Part shown: one piece after another, positions 8,442 to 16,959 of the stretch | How the letters are laid out: every line of letters starts with the position of its first letter | How positions within the stretch are numbered: position 1 is the stretch's first letter | Assembly (NCBI RefSeq): GCF_900446215.1 | Contig: NZ_UAQZ01000016.1 | Span: forward strand, 186,001 to 250,000 | DNA length: 64,000 nt | Direction: 5' to 3' | Origin: Burkholderia cenocepacia | GTDB taxonomy: Bacteria > Pseudomonadota > Gammaproteobacteria > Burkholderiales > Burkholderiaceae | Made by a program: the position numbers and the translations under genes | Notes under the pieces: model-generated | The model's database searches: none | What the model saw: only the letters and a program-made list of their open reading frames with translations | What the model was told of the DNA's origin: nothing

Positions 8442-9245
8442 ATGAAAGCCGTTGCACTGATTGCATTGACCTGCCTGGCGCTGACCGCTTGCGGCGGTGG
8501 CGACGACAATTCCTCGCCCGCGGCGTCCGGCGGATCGGGCACGACCAACAACGGCGGCAGCGGCGGGACGGGCGGCACGCCAACGACGGGCACATCCGAT
8601 GGCAATTCGGGTTCGCCGACCGCCTCGAACGTCGAGTGCGATCCGGTCTACCAGCAAGGCGATATCGTGCAACTGCACATGTACACGCAAGCGACGGCGC
8701 AGAGCCCGGCGGTCGACAACGGCGTGTACACGCGGACCTTCGCGCCGGCGACGTTCGAGGGCGTGGCGCTCACGCAGCAGGCCGAAACCACGACCGGCTC
8801 GCCGATTCAGACCAACCACTACTATCTTGTCGGCAACGGCGTGCGCACGAACTACGGCGGCGAGGTCTACAGCGGCAGCACGCTCGCGTTGCGCGATGTG
8901 AACTCGCCGCCCTATGTCGAGACGATCGGGCTCACGGGAAGCGAGACGGTGAATTATGTCGATACGCCCGTCTTTCCGTCCGGCGGCGCGCAAACGTCCG
9001 TCTCGATCCAGCGGACCTACGTCGCGCGCGAAACGGTCAGCCTCCGGAACGGCAAGGTCTTCGCGAATGCATGCCACTATCACACGACGGAGACCTTCAC
9101 CAACCCGGCCTTGACCAGCAAGACGATCGCGGACGACTGGCTCGCGCCGGGTGTCGGCATGGTCAAGTCGATCGCCGATGTGGGCGGCACGCAGATCATC
9201 ACGCGCGAACTGGAATCGGCGACGGTGGGCGGCAAGTCATACTGA
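8442..9245 (+). CDS. lipoprotein with Gly/Ser/Thr-rich linker, unknown function
   Basis: 267 aa. ATG 8442 has AAGGTGA upstream; the longer frame adds an unlikely Ala/Arg leader. The signal peptide ends in the lipobox LTAC, followed by GGGDDNSS and a 50-residue Gly/Ser/Thr linker, typical of surface or periplasmic lipoproteins that need reach. The globular part (about residues 70-267) is beta-rich by its alternating pattern and contains two Cys (VECDPVY near its start and NACHYHT near residue 210) that could pair. I do not recognise the family. Third member of the lipoprotein run. Confidence 0.7.
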   Translation: MKAVALIALTCLALTACGGGDDNSSPAASGGSGTTNNGGSGGTGGTPTTGTSDGNSGSPTASNVECDPVYQQGDIVQLHMYTQATAQSPAVDNGVYTRTFAPATFEGVALTQQAETTTGSPIQTNHYYLVGNGVRTNYGGEVYSGSTLALRDVNSPPYVETIGLTGSETVNYVDTPVFPSGGAQTSVSIQRTYVARETVSLRNGKVFANACHYHTTETFTNPALTSKTIADDWLAPGVGMVKSIADVGGTQIITRELESATVGGKSY

Positions 9246-9873
9246 GTATGCATGGACGGCGGGCGGGGATTGGTCGCGCGCCCGTGGTTGACGATGCTGC
9301 GTGGCGGCATGCAGCAGGTCACGTCGTCACGCGGGCGCCGGCCCGATTTTCCGACTGGCAGGAACGTGACGGCGCGCTCTGTTGTCCGCCGTCGAGATAG
9401 CCGTCGCAACGACGGGGCGTTGCAAGAGCGAGCCGCGTGAATCTCATCCAGAAACCCCAAGCGGTTCAGGCGAGAAAGTTGCTCGACATCTTCCCGACGC
9501 CGTCGTGGCGACCGCAGCAGCAATGGGAAAACGTGCGGGCCCCTTGATCGGCTCATGTCGACGCAGGCGAGCCTTCGTGCCGGACGGCATCGTGTGGTCA
9601 ACAAAGTGGGGGAACACAAGCGTCCGCACTGGCCGGATCGTCACATGCACCGCCTCATATCATCCGACGAGCGTCTATACTTTTTGATCGTCATGCCGGC
9701 GCCGTGGGCGCTGGTGATGCATCACTATTGCTGGATTCGCGCCAGGATTTTCTGTCACGACGGTGCTCGCCCATGCGCGGCGCCGGCTTTGCGAGCCCGA
9801 TTGCCGCGAGAAGGCGCCGGCGCCTGGAACGCTCGGCCCATTGGCGCGTGATCGCGTGCTCCGGAGGTGCGTT
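9246..9873. other. gene-free stretch upstream of the avidin-like gene
   Basis: 628 bp. Open frames on both strands here have arginine-rich, low-complexity translations and no ribosome binding site, so I call none. A TATACT hexamer at 9676-9681 could be a -10 element for the avidin-like gene but has no good -35 partner. Nothing else is visible. Confidence 0.5.
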
Positions 9874-10233
9874 ATGAACTGGATCGGTACGTGGCGTAAT
9901 CAATACGGCTCCACACTTTCCATCACCGACGACAAGGAGGGCGCCATTCGTGGCGTATTCAGCACCGCGTTGCAGGACAGCGCCTTCTTCGGTCACGATC
10001 TGCCTGTCTCGGGCGTCTGGTTCGGCGATTGCATCAACTTCGCTTTCGGCATATCGAATGACCGGGTTACCGTGATCTGTTCTTTCACGGGCATGCTGCG
10101 TGACGGCAAGCTGCAGACGGTATGGCATGTCGTTACCAGCCAGGCGCCTCGGCAAGGCTCGCGATCATCGGAGTCTGGATGGGCACATGCCGTCCAGACC
10201 AATGCGGATACGTTCGAGAGAGTCGCGGGGTAA
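9874..10233 (+). CDS. avidin/streptavidin-family protein without signal peptide
   Basis: 119 aa. ATG 9874 follows GGAGG (9863-9867). The sequence fits the avidin beta-barrel: GTWRNQYGST at residues 5-14, a GVFSTAL strand at 28-33, TVWHVVTS near 82-89, and W103...ADTF at 111-114. Aligned by eye to streptavidin, the biotin contacts N23, S27, W108, W120 and D128 are kept as N9, S13, W84, W103 and D112, and S45 is T31 as in avidin. Y43 and W79 are both Phe, and the S88/T90 region differs (V67, C69). Biotin binding is therefore likely but probably altered. Avidins are normally secreted; here the domain begins at residue 2 with no signal sequence, implying a cytoplasmic protein or another export route. 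No biotin gene is adjacent. Confidence 0.75.
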   Translation: MNWIGTWRNQYGSTLSITDDKEGAIRGVFSTALQDSAFFGHDLPVSGVWFGDCINFAFGISNDRVTVICSFTGMLRDGKLQTVWHVVTSQAPRQGSRSSESGWAHAVQTNADTFERVAG

Positions 10234-10505
10234 CGCATCTGCAAACTCGTGGTCCGGATCGATTGCAAGGTGCGATGCCCGTTGCTGACCTGAACGGCGT
10301 GGCCAGGCGGGCGGCATGCAGGTTCGTGCCGAACGTCGTCACCGGTCTCGCCGCGCCTGGGCGGTCTCGCGCATCGGCGAGCTGCCGTGCAGGGCCCCGA
10401 ACGCGCTGCGCGTCGAACAGGTCGGGCCAGCCTTACCCGCAGCCTTTCCTCCCGTCCGGGCGCAAGTCAATTCGACGCAGCATCACGGAATTTCCCGTGA
10501 GGGGC

Positions 10506-11276
10506 TCATGCACACCCGCGCACGTATCGGTCGTACCCGACGATTCCCGGTTTGAGCGTCCCGTGCTCGTCCCAGTCATCCCAACCCGGAAATCGCAACG
10601 GCCGGTCCGTCTGCCAGTTCGCGAGCCGGCGCGCGAGCGTGTCGCGATGCGCGGCCAGTTCGCCCGCCAGCGCCGCATCGTCCTGATACGCGTAACCGCC
10701 GTGCGCGTCCTGCACGCCATGCGCGAGCACCGGCGACAGCACGTCGTATCCCATGTAATGCAGCGAGTAATGAATCGGCCACAGCAGCAGGCTGATGTCG
10801 CCGCTGCGCCCGCCCGGGCCGAACGTCGCGGCCGGCGCACCGGTCGTGACCGAGCAGATCGCCCGCCGGCCGCGGAAGTGGCCGCGATCGTAGCGGCGGC
10901 TGCCCGTGTACAGGCCGCCGTTCACGAACACGCGATCGAACCAGCCCTTCAGCATCGCGGGCGCCGCATGCCACCAGACCGGAAACTGGAACACCACGAG
11001 GTCGGCCTGCTCGAGCCGGGCGATCTCCCGGCGCACGTCGGCGGGCAGCGTGGCATGCGTGCTCGCGTGGCGCTGTTCGACCAGCGCCGAGAACACGTCG
11101 GCGTTCGCGCGACACGGGTAGTGGCGCGGCGCCTCGACCGGATCGAACCCGTCCGCGTAGAGATCCGACACCTCGACGTCATGGCCGAGCGCGCGCATCG
11201 TCCGCGCGGCGGTGTCGCGTAGCGCGGCGTTGAACGAGCGGGGTTCGGGATGGCAATGAACGATCAGCGTGTGCAT
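10506..11276 (-). CDS. NAD(P)H-dependent flavoprotein oxidoreductase (NQO1/KefF-like flavodoxin fold)
   Basis: 256 aa. The start at 11276 has GAGG upstream. The N terminus (MHTLIVHCHPEPRSFNAAL) is the phosphate-binding start of the flavodoxin-like fold used by quinone reductases; the FPVWWHAAPAMLKGWFDRVF segment is the family's second signature, near the flavin ring. Members reduce quinones or other electrophiles by two electrons using NAD(P)H and FAD or FMN, in the cytoplasm. It is divergent from a LysR regulator with 113 bp between the starts, the usual arrangement of a LysR-controlled detoxification gene. The physiological substrate cannot be told from sequence. Confidence 0.85.
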   Translation of the reverse strand: MHTLIVHCHPEPRSFNAALRDTAARTMRALGHDVEVSDLYADGFDPVEAPRHYPCRANADVFSALVEQRHASTHATLPADVRREIARLEQADLVVFQFPVWWHAAPAMLKGWFDRVFVNGGLYTGSRRYDRGHFRGRRAICSVTTGAPAATFGPGGRSGDISLLLWPIHYSLHYMGYDVLSPVLAHGVQDAHGGYAYQDDAALAGELAAHRDTLARRLANWQTDRPLRFPGWDDWDEHGTLKPGIVGYDRYVRGCA

Positions 11277-11389
11277 GGGCGGCGTTCCTCATGGTGTGCC
11301 GGTGAAGGCGGCTTGCGCCGGGATTTGCCTGATACGGTACGCGTTGCGAGAATGAACGGGAATTGGCCAGTTTCGCAAACGAGGTTTGC

Positions 11390-12277
11390 ATGAAAGAACA
11401 GCGGCTGTCATGGGACGATCTGCGGCTCGTGCTGGCGGTGGCTCAGGCCGGTTCGCTCGCGGGCGCGGCGCGGCGGCTCGGCATCAGCCACGCGACGGTG
11501 TTTCGCCGCCTCGCGGCAATCGAGGCCGAACTGGGCGTCAAGTTGTTCGAGCGCACCCGCGCCGGTTATGCGCCGACGCCGGCCGGCGAGGACGCCGCCG
11601 CTGCCGCCGAACGGATCCAGGACGAGGTGCATGGCGTCGAGCGGCGCGTGGCCGGTCGCGACGTGCGGCCATCGGGCACCGTGCGCGTGACGACGACCGA
11701 CACGCTGCTGTCGGGCTTGCTGTCGCCGGTGTTCGCCGCGTTCCGGCATGCCTGCCCGGAGATCACGCTGGAAGTGTCCGTATCGAACGCGGTCTTCGAC
11801 CTGTCGAAGCGCGAGGCCGATGTCGCGATCCGCCCGTCGTCGTCGCCGCCTGAGGTGCTGATCGGCCGCCGGGTCGGTACGATCGCACAGGCCGTCTATG
11901 CGGCACCCGGGTGGCGCGAGCGCGCCGACGATCTTGCGTGGGTCGGGCCGGACCGGCGGATGGGTTACCGGCCGCTCGAGCGATGGATGCATGCCCACGG
12001 CGCCGATGCGCGTTGCGGGTATCGGGTGGATACGCTGCTCGGCCTGTTCGCCGCGGCACGCGCCGGCATCGGTGCAGCCGTGTTGCCGTGCTACCTGGCC
12101 GACGACGAGCGCGATCTGGTGCGGCTGGGCGGCCGGATCGACGAACTGGCGACCGACCTGTGGCTGCTGACTCATCCGGACCTGCGCGACACCGCGCGGA
12201 TTCGCGCGTTCTCGTCGTTCGTCGCAACGTCGATCGAGGCCTTGCACGCGCGGCTCGCAGGTGACGCGCATCGCTGA
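11390..12277 (+). CDS. LysR-family transcriptional regulator
   Basis: 295 aa. ATG 11390 is preceded by GAGG (11381-11384). The N-terminal winged helix (DDLRLVLAVAQAGSLAGAARRLGISHATVFRRLAAIEAELGVKLF) is typical LysR; the remainder is the periplasmic-binding-like effector domain. The compact length and the DTLLSGLLSPVF start of the effector domain fit the subgroup that usually controls an adjacent oxidoreductase. It is divergent from the quinone-reductase-like gene, its likely target. Effector unknown. Confidence 0.9.
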   Translation: MKEQRLSWDDLRLVLAVAQAGSLAGAARRLGISHATVFRRLAAIEAELGVKLFERTRAGYAPTPAGEDAAAAAERIQDEVHGVERRVAGRDVRPSGTVRVTTTDTLLSGLLSPVFAAFRHACPEITLEVSVSNAVFDLSKREADVAIRPSSSPPEVLIGRRVGTIAQAVYAAPGWRERADDLAWVGPDRRMGYRPLERWMHAHGADARCGYRVDTLLGLFAAARAGIGAAVLPCYLADDERDLVRLGGRIDELATDLWLLTHPDLRDTARIRAFSSFVATSIEALHARLAGDAHR

Positions 12278-12287
12278 CGGACCCGCG

Positions 12288-12304
12288 GGCCGAATGCTTC
12301 GGCC
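12288..12304 (+). terminator. stem-loop after the LysR gene
   Basis: GGCCGAA, loop TGC, TTCGGCC: a perfect 7-bp stem 10 bp after the stop codon. No T run follows. Confidence 0.4.
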
Positions 12305-12563
12305 TGCGAAGCGTTGCGCCCGCGTCGTCCTTGGCGGTGCGGCCGGCCGCATTTCCCCGAGCCTCGCGCTCATCGCATCGACGCACGCATGCACCTTCGG
12401 CGACGGCAGCGCCTGTGTCGCGCCGACCGCTGACGTTGGCAGCGTCCTTCGACGGCGGGCACGGACATGACTCGAAGACGGTTTGACCGAACTGGACCCG
12501 CGCCTGATCGCGGCCCCGGAAGCGCCAGGCAACGACACCTGCCGCTAGCGCGTCAGACGAACG

Positions 12564-13214
12564 ATGAAACACACTGTCCTTGCCATCCTGGTCGGCGCGT
12601 GCGCCGGTCTGCTGGCGTTCGTGGCGGCAGTGAACAACAGCAGGCAAAAGCAGGCGGCACCACGCGTACCGCGGTCGGACGCATCGCCTTCGCTGGATTT
12701 TCAGTACTTTCCCGGCGAGCCGAAAGGCTATGCGGGATACACCGACCACATCTCGATGCAGCAGACCGTCAACGATGACCTTGTCGAGCATGATGCCGAC
12801 TGGCAATTCAGCCGCATAGGATTCGCGAAGGGATTCCTGCGTACGGTGCTGCGCCGAGCCGATCGCTCGCCAAGTGCGCCCGGCATTTTTCGCATGGAAG
12901 GCGTGAGCGAAGACGATGCGATGACGATCGAGTGGATCGCACGGATGCAAACGGACGGCATCGACAACGCTTCTTCTTCGACATCGAATTTGAAGTCGAT
13001 CGTGGGTGGGATGGCGTCCGACATTGCGTCGACCGGACCGCGTCGCTCGACGTTCGGGAGTCGCGCCGGGGTGGACGGCCGCGAAGGGTTGGAACGCGAC
13101 GAAATTTCTGCCGAGCGATTGCGCGAACTCACGAAGCTCATGCGCGACGCGGAACGCAGAGGCGCGTCGCGGGCGGCCCATGCCCGGATCGTGCCGCGGG
13201 AATCGAGAGGTTGA
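12564..13214 (+). CDS. hypothetical membrane-anchored protein
   Basis: 216 aa, no family recognised. Residues 5-24 (VLAILVGACAGLLAFVAAV) form a transmembrane or uncleaved signal segment; the rest should be periplasmic and is polar, with a Ser-rich patch near 135-142 and a charged helical C terminus (ERLRELTKLMRDAERRG). Codon third positions are GC-rich as in neighbours, supporting coding, but the middle part is less convincing and no clear Shine-Dalgarno precedes the ATG. It is followed by 288 bp without a gene before a two-component system. Confidence 0.5.
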   Translation: MKHTVLAILVGACAGLLAFVAAVNNSRQKQAAPRVPRSDASPSLDFQYFPGEPKGYAGYTDHISMQQTVNDDLVEHDADWQFSRIGFAKGFLRTVLRRADRSPSAPGIFRMEGVSEDDAMTIEWIARMQTDGIDNASSSTSNLKSIVGGMASDIASTGPRRSTFGSRAGVDGREGLERDEISAERLRELTKLMRDAERRGASRAAHARIVPRESRG

Positions 13215-13388
13215 GGGACGGGCGACGCCGATCCGTCGGCTGGCGAACCGTGCGCTGTCGATCGAGCGTGCCGCCCGGCGTGTCCGACATCGCGTTTCAG
13301 GGGCCAGATTGCCGCGCCCGCCCTTGACGGCGTGGGCTGACGGTGCACGCGCGGCGCAAACATAAACGAAATGTGATCCCTTGCCGCC

Positions 13389-13400
13389 GCAAAATTTTGC
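13389..13400. promoter_or_regulatory. 12-bp perfect palindrome upstream of a response-regulator gene
   Basis: GCAAAATTTTGC is a perfect palindrome in an otherwise GC-rich spacer, about 100 bp before the response-regulator start. It could be a regulator site or part of the promoter; no target protein is implied by sequence. Confidence 0.3.
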
Positions 13401-13502
13401 ACAATGACGGCAGCGCGGCCTTCCGCCGTGCTTCGCGCCGGCTCCGATCGCCGCCCGACAACCGTGACCGAGCCCCGCTCCGACGTGCCGCCGCCCACCG
13501 CC

Positions 13503-14222
13503 ATGGACCAACCGAAACGTATCCTGATCGTCGAGGACGATGCCGACATCGCCGACGTGCTGAGCCTGCACCTGCGCGACGAGCGCTACGAAGTCGTGCA
13601 CAGCGCGGACGGCGCCGAAGGGCTGCGCCTGCTCGAACAGGGCGGCTGGGACGCGCTGATCCTGGACCTGATGCTGCCGGGCGTCGACGGCCTCGAGATC
13701 TGTCGGCGGGCGCGCGCGATGACGCGCTACACGCCGATCATCATCACGAGCGCGCGATCGAGCGAGGTGCACAGGATCCTCGGCCTCGAACTCGGCGCCG
13801 ACGACTACCTCGCGAAGCCGTTCTCGGTGCTCGAACTCGTCGCGCGCGTGAAGGCGCTGCTGCGGCGCGTCGATGCGCTCGCGCGCGATTCGCGGCTCGA
13901 CGCGGGCACGCTCGACGTCGCCGGGCTGGCGATCGACCCGATCGCGCGCGAAGCGAGCGTCGACGGCGCACGCATCGACCTCACGCCGCGCGAATTCGAC
14001 CTGCTGTATTTCTTCGCGCGGCATCCGGGCAAGGTGTTCTCGCGGATGGACCTGCTCAATGCGGTGTGGGGCTATCAGCACGAAGGCTACGAACATACGG
14101 TCAACACCCACATCAACCGGCTGCGCGCGAAGATCGAGGCCGATCCGGCCGAGCCCGTGCGAATCCTCACCGTGTGGGGGCGCGGCTACAAGCTCGCCGC
14201 GCCGGGTCAGCGGGACGCATGA
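13503..14222 (+). CDS. OmpR/PhoB-family response regulator
   Basis: 239 aa with start ATG 13503, the usual family length; a longer frame from 13404 adds a Pro/Arg-rich leader that is unlikely. Receiver residues 5-120 have the acidic pair E11-D12, phospho-acceptor D55 (LILDLMLPG), T/S and K (AKPF). The C-terminal winged helix runs from about 135 (IDLTPREFDLLYFFARHPGKVFSRMDLLNAVWG) to the end. Its stop overlaps the start of the following histidine-kinase gene (ATGA), so the two are translationally coupled. Target genes unknown; a palindrome lies upstream. Confidence 0.92.
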   Translation: MDQPKRILIVEDDADIADVLSLHLRDERYEVVHSADGAEGLRLLEQGGWDALILDLMLPGVDGLEICRRARAMTRYTPIIITSARSSEVHRILGLELGADDYLAKPFSVLELVARVKALLRRVDALARDSRLDAGTLDVAGLAIDPIAREASVDGARIDLTPREFDLLYFFARHPGKVFSRMDLLNAVWGYQHEGYEHTVNTHINRLRAKIEADPAEPVRILTVWGRGYKLAAPGQRDA

Positions 14223-15733
14223 TGAAGCTCACGCTCACCCGGCGGCTGTCGCTCGTGTTCTCGATCCTGCTGCTCGCGTGCTCGGGTGCGTCGGCGTGGC
14301 TGCAGATCCGCGCGAACGACATGCGCGAGAAGGAAGTCGTGCAGGCGCTGTCGCGCGACCTGGCCACCAACATCGCCGGCAGCGCGCCGCTGATGGACGC
14401 GAACGGGTTGCGCCCCGACGCCGTGCGCACGTTGTTCGGCCAGTTGATGGGCGTGAACCCGAGCGTCGAGGTGTACCTGCTCGACAACGCGGGGCGCATC
14501 AAGGGCGACGATGCGCCGCCCGGCCACGTGAAGCGCGACCGCGTCGATCTCGCGCCGGTGCAGCGCTTCATCGCGGGCCAGCCGCTGCCGATCCTCGGCG
14601 ACGATCCGCGCAGCCCGGACGCGCGCAAGGTGTTCAGCGCCGCGCCGCTGCAGCGGCCAGGGCAGCCGCCGTCGGGCTACATCTACGTGGTGCTGCTCGG
14701 CGAGGCGCACGACCGGCTCGCCGCGCGCGTCGACGCCGGCAACGTGCTGCGCACGACGCTGTGGTCGATGGCGATCGTCGCGCTGCTCGGTCTGCTCGCG
14801 GGCCTTACCGCATTCAGCTTCATCACGCGCCCGCTGCGCCGGCTGACGGCCGCGATGCGCGACTTCGACGCGAACGGTGCGCCCGGCGCGCCGGGCGCGG
14901 CTGATGTGCAGCCGCCGGTGCTGCGTTTGCCGCCGGGCCGTCGTGGCGACGACATCGCGGTGCTCGAATCCGCGTTCGCGCAGATGGCCGACCGGATCGG
15001 CGACCAGTGGCGCGCATTGACGCGCCAGGACCAGCAGCGGCGCGAACTGATCACGAACATCTCGCACGACCTGCGCACGCCGCTCACGTCGCTGCACGGC
15101 TATCTGGAGACGCTGTCGCTGAAGGCCGACACGCTGGCCGAGCCCGAACGGCGGCGCTACCTGTCGATCGCGCTCGCGCAGAGCGCGAAGGTCGGGCGGC
15201 TCGCGCAGGCGCTGTTCGAGCTCGCGCGGCTCGAATCGGGCGGCGTGCAGGCCGAGCGCGAGCCGTTCTCGCTGGTCGATCTCGTGCAGGACGTATTCCA
15301 GAAGTTCGAGCTGAGCGCGCAATCGCGCGGCGTCGCGCTGCATGCGCGGATTCCGCCGCGCGTGCCGGTCGTGTCGGCCGATCTCGGGATGATCGAGCGC
15401 GTGCTGACCAACCTGCTCGACAACGCGCTGCGGCACACGCCCGCGCACGGCGAGGTCGAGATCGCGCTGGCGCCGCACGGCGACCGCGTGGTCGTGACCG
15501 TGTCGGATACCGGGGCAGGGATTCCGGCGGCGCGGCGCGAAGGGCTGTTCCAGCGGCCGCAGCGGCCGATGAGCGGCGGCACCGCGACGAGCGGCGGGCT
15601 CGGCCTGTTGATCGTGCACCGGATGCTGGCGCTCAACGGCAGCGGCATCCGGCTCGTCGACCGGGCCGGGCGCGGCGCGGTGTTCGAGTTTGCGCTGGCG
15701 GTCGCGTCGCCGGCGGCGGGCGACGCACGCTGA
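14219..15733 (+). CDS. membrane sensor histidine kinase, partner of the preceding regulator
   Basis: 504 aa. ATG 14219 overlaps the regulator stop; a second ATG at 14222 is equally usable. TM1 at about 10-27, a periplasmic sensor loop of about 150 residues, TM2 at about 182-202, HAMP, then HisKA with H283 (LITNISHDLRTPLTS) and an HATPase domain with NLLDNAL, DTGAGIP and GGLGLLIV. It autophosphorylates and passes phosphate to the regulator's D55. The periplasmic part has no cysteine or metal cluster to hint at the signal. Confidence 0.9.
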   Translation: MMKLTLTRRLSLVFSILLLACSGASAWLQIRANDMREKEVVQALSRDLATNIAGSAPLMDANGLRPDAVRTLFGQLMGVNPSVEVYLLDNAGRIKGDDAPPGHVKRDRVDLAPVQRFIAGQPLPILGDDPRSPDARKVFSAAPLQRPGQPPSGYIYVVLLGEAHDRLAARVDAGNVLRTTLWSMAIVALLGLLAGLTAFSFITRPLRRLTAAMRDFDANGAPGAPGAADVQPPVLRLPPGRRGDDIAVLESAFAQMADRIGDQWRALTRQDQQRRELITNISHDLRTPLTSLHGYLETLSLKADTLAEPERRRYLSIALAQSAKVGRLAQALFELARLESGGVQAEREPFSLVDLVQDVFQKFELSAQSRGVALHARIPPRVPVVSADLGMIERVLTNLLDNALRHTPAHGEVEIALAPHGDRVVVTVSDTGAGIPAARREGLFQRPQRPMSGGTATSGGLGLLIVHRMLALNGSGIRLVDRAGRGAVFEFALAVASPAAGDAR

Positions 15734-15749
15734 GCTTCGATCGGCGGCG

Positions 15750-16841
15750 TCAGCCGCCGCGCTTGCGTCGCACGTCGCTCGGCGTCGTGCCGGTCCAGCG
15801 CTTGAACGCGTGGCGAAATCCCACCGCGTCGCTGAAGCCGAGCGTCAGCGCGATGTCCTCGGTGCTGAGCGTGGTCGTGCTGAGGTAGTCGATCGCGAGC
15901 GCCTTGCGCACGCTCGTCAGCAGTTCGCTGTACGACGTGCCTTCGGCTTCGAGCTTGCGGCGCAGCGTGCGCGAGGTCATGCACAGGATCTCGGCGATCG
16001 CGTCGATGTCCGGAAACTGCCCGGGCGTGCGCGTGAGTTCCTGGTATACGCGCCGCGTGACGCCGGCCTGGCTGCGCATTTCGTCGAGCAGGCTCGCGCA
16101 GTGCGACGACACCTGCGCAGCGGTGATCGGATTCGCGAGCTGCGGCGCGCGCGTGAGCCAGGCCGCCGGATAGCTGAGCACGTGGTGCGGCTGGTCGAAC
16201 GCGATCGGGCATTCGAGCGCGTCGGCCAGCAGCGCACAGTGCGGCGGCTGCGGCTGCGCGAACTGCGCGCGCGCCGGCACGCACCATCCGCCCATCACGT
16301 CCTTGATGATCGTCACGTGCAGCGCGAACTGCATGTCGATCAGGAAACGGTACAGCGGCTCGTCGAGATCGGGCAGCGCGACTTCGTGGCGGTCCGGAAA
16401 CAGCCACGAGGCGGTATCGCCTTGTTCGACCCAGCGGATCGGGAGCATGCCGTTCGCGAGCCGGTGATATTTGACGGCGGAATCGAACGCGTGCGCGAGC
16501 GATTCCGAGCACAGCATCGCGTAGCCGTACATCCCGTAGCTCGACGCGCGCAGCCGGCGGCCGACGCGCACGCCGAGGTCGGGGCCGTCGTAGCGGGCGA
16601 CCGCGTTGCGCGCGGCCGTCAGGAACTGCAGCGGCGACGTGAGCGTGAACGGGTCCGCGACGTCGGCCGGCGCGAGGCCGGTGCCGGCGAGCACGGCGGC
16701 CGGATCGAGGCCGGCTTGCGCGGCCACGTCGACCAGCACGGCCAGCTTGGCCGGCGTGAAGCGCTGCTCGCGCAACGCGTGCGCGGAAGCGGCGTCCGGC
16801 AGCCGGGCGTCGGTCGGTTTCAAGAGCGCACTGCGCGGCAT
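15750..16841 (-). CDS. AraC-family regulator (OruR/ArgR-like N-terminal domain)
   Basis: 363 aa. The start at 16841 has AGGA eight bases upstream; upstream in-frame codons are read as leader. The N-terminal 240 residues resemble the arabinose-binding-like domain found in AraC regulators of amine, ornithine and fatty-acid metabolism (LASSYGMYGYAMLCSESLAHAF); the C terminus carries the two AraC helix-turn-helix units (DAIAEILCMTSRTLRRKLEAEGTSYSELL ... IALTLGFSDAVGFRHAFKRWTG). It converges with the upstream kinase, and a HAD-phosphatase gene ends 118 bp upstream on the same strand. Target unknown. Confidence 0.88.
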   Translation of the reverse strand: MPRSALLKPTDARLPDAASAHALREQRFTPAKLAVLVDVAAQAGLDPAAVLAGTGLAPADVADPFTLTSPLQFLTAARNAVARYDGPDLGVRVGRRLRASSYGMYGYAMLCSESLAHAFDSAVKYHRLANGMLPIRWVEQGDTASWLFPDRHEVALPDLDEPLYRFLIDMQFALHVTIIKDVMGGWCVPARAQFAQPQPPHCALLADALECPIAFDQPHHVLSYPAAWLTRAPQLANPITAAQVSSHCASLLDEMRSQAGVTRRVYQELTRTPGQFPDIDAIAEILCMTSRTLRRKLEAEGTSYSELLTSVRKALAIDYLSTTTLSTEDIALTLGFSDAVGFRHAFKRWTGTTPSDVRRKRGG

Positions 16842-16959
16842 GACGGGATCCTGCGTCCGAATCGATATCGTTGACGGCACGCAATTCTGCGCGGGAACGA
16901 TCCCATCCGCCACCGGGTTCACCCTGATATACGCCGGCGCCACCCCGCCGCGCGGGTAG

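Noticed and set aside
12930..13090. Possible frameshift in the hypothetical protein at 12564 (another frame gives a short protein-like stretch)
   Set aside because: The main frame keeps GC-rich third positions throughout and ends with a plausible helix; the alternative stretch is short and has no start or homologue I know.
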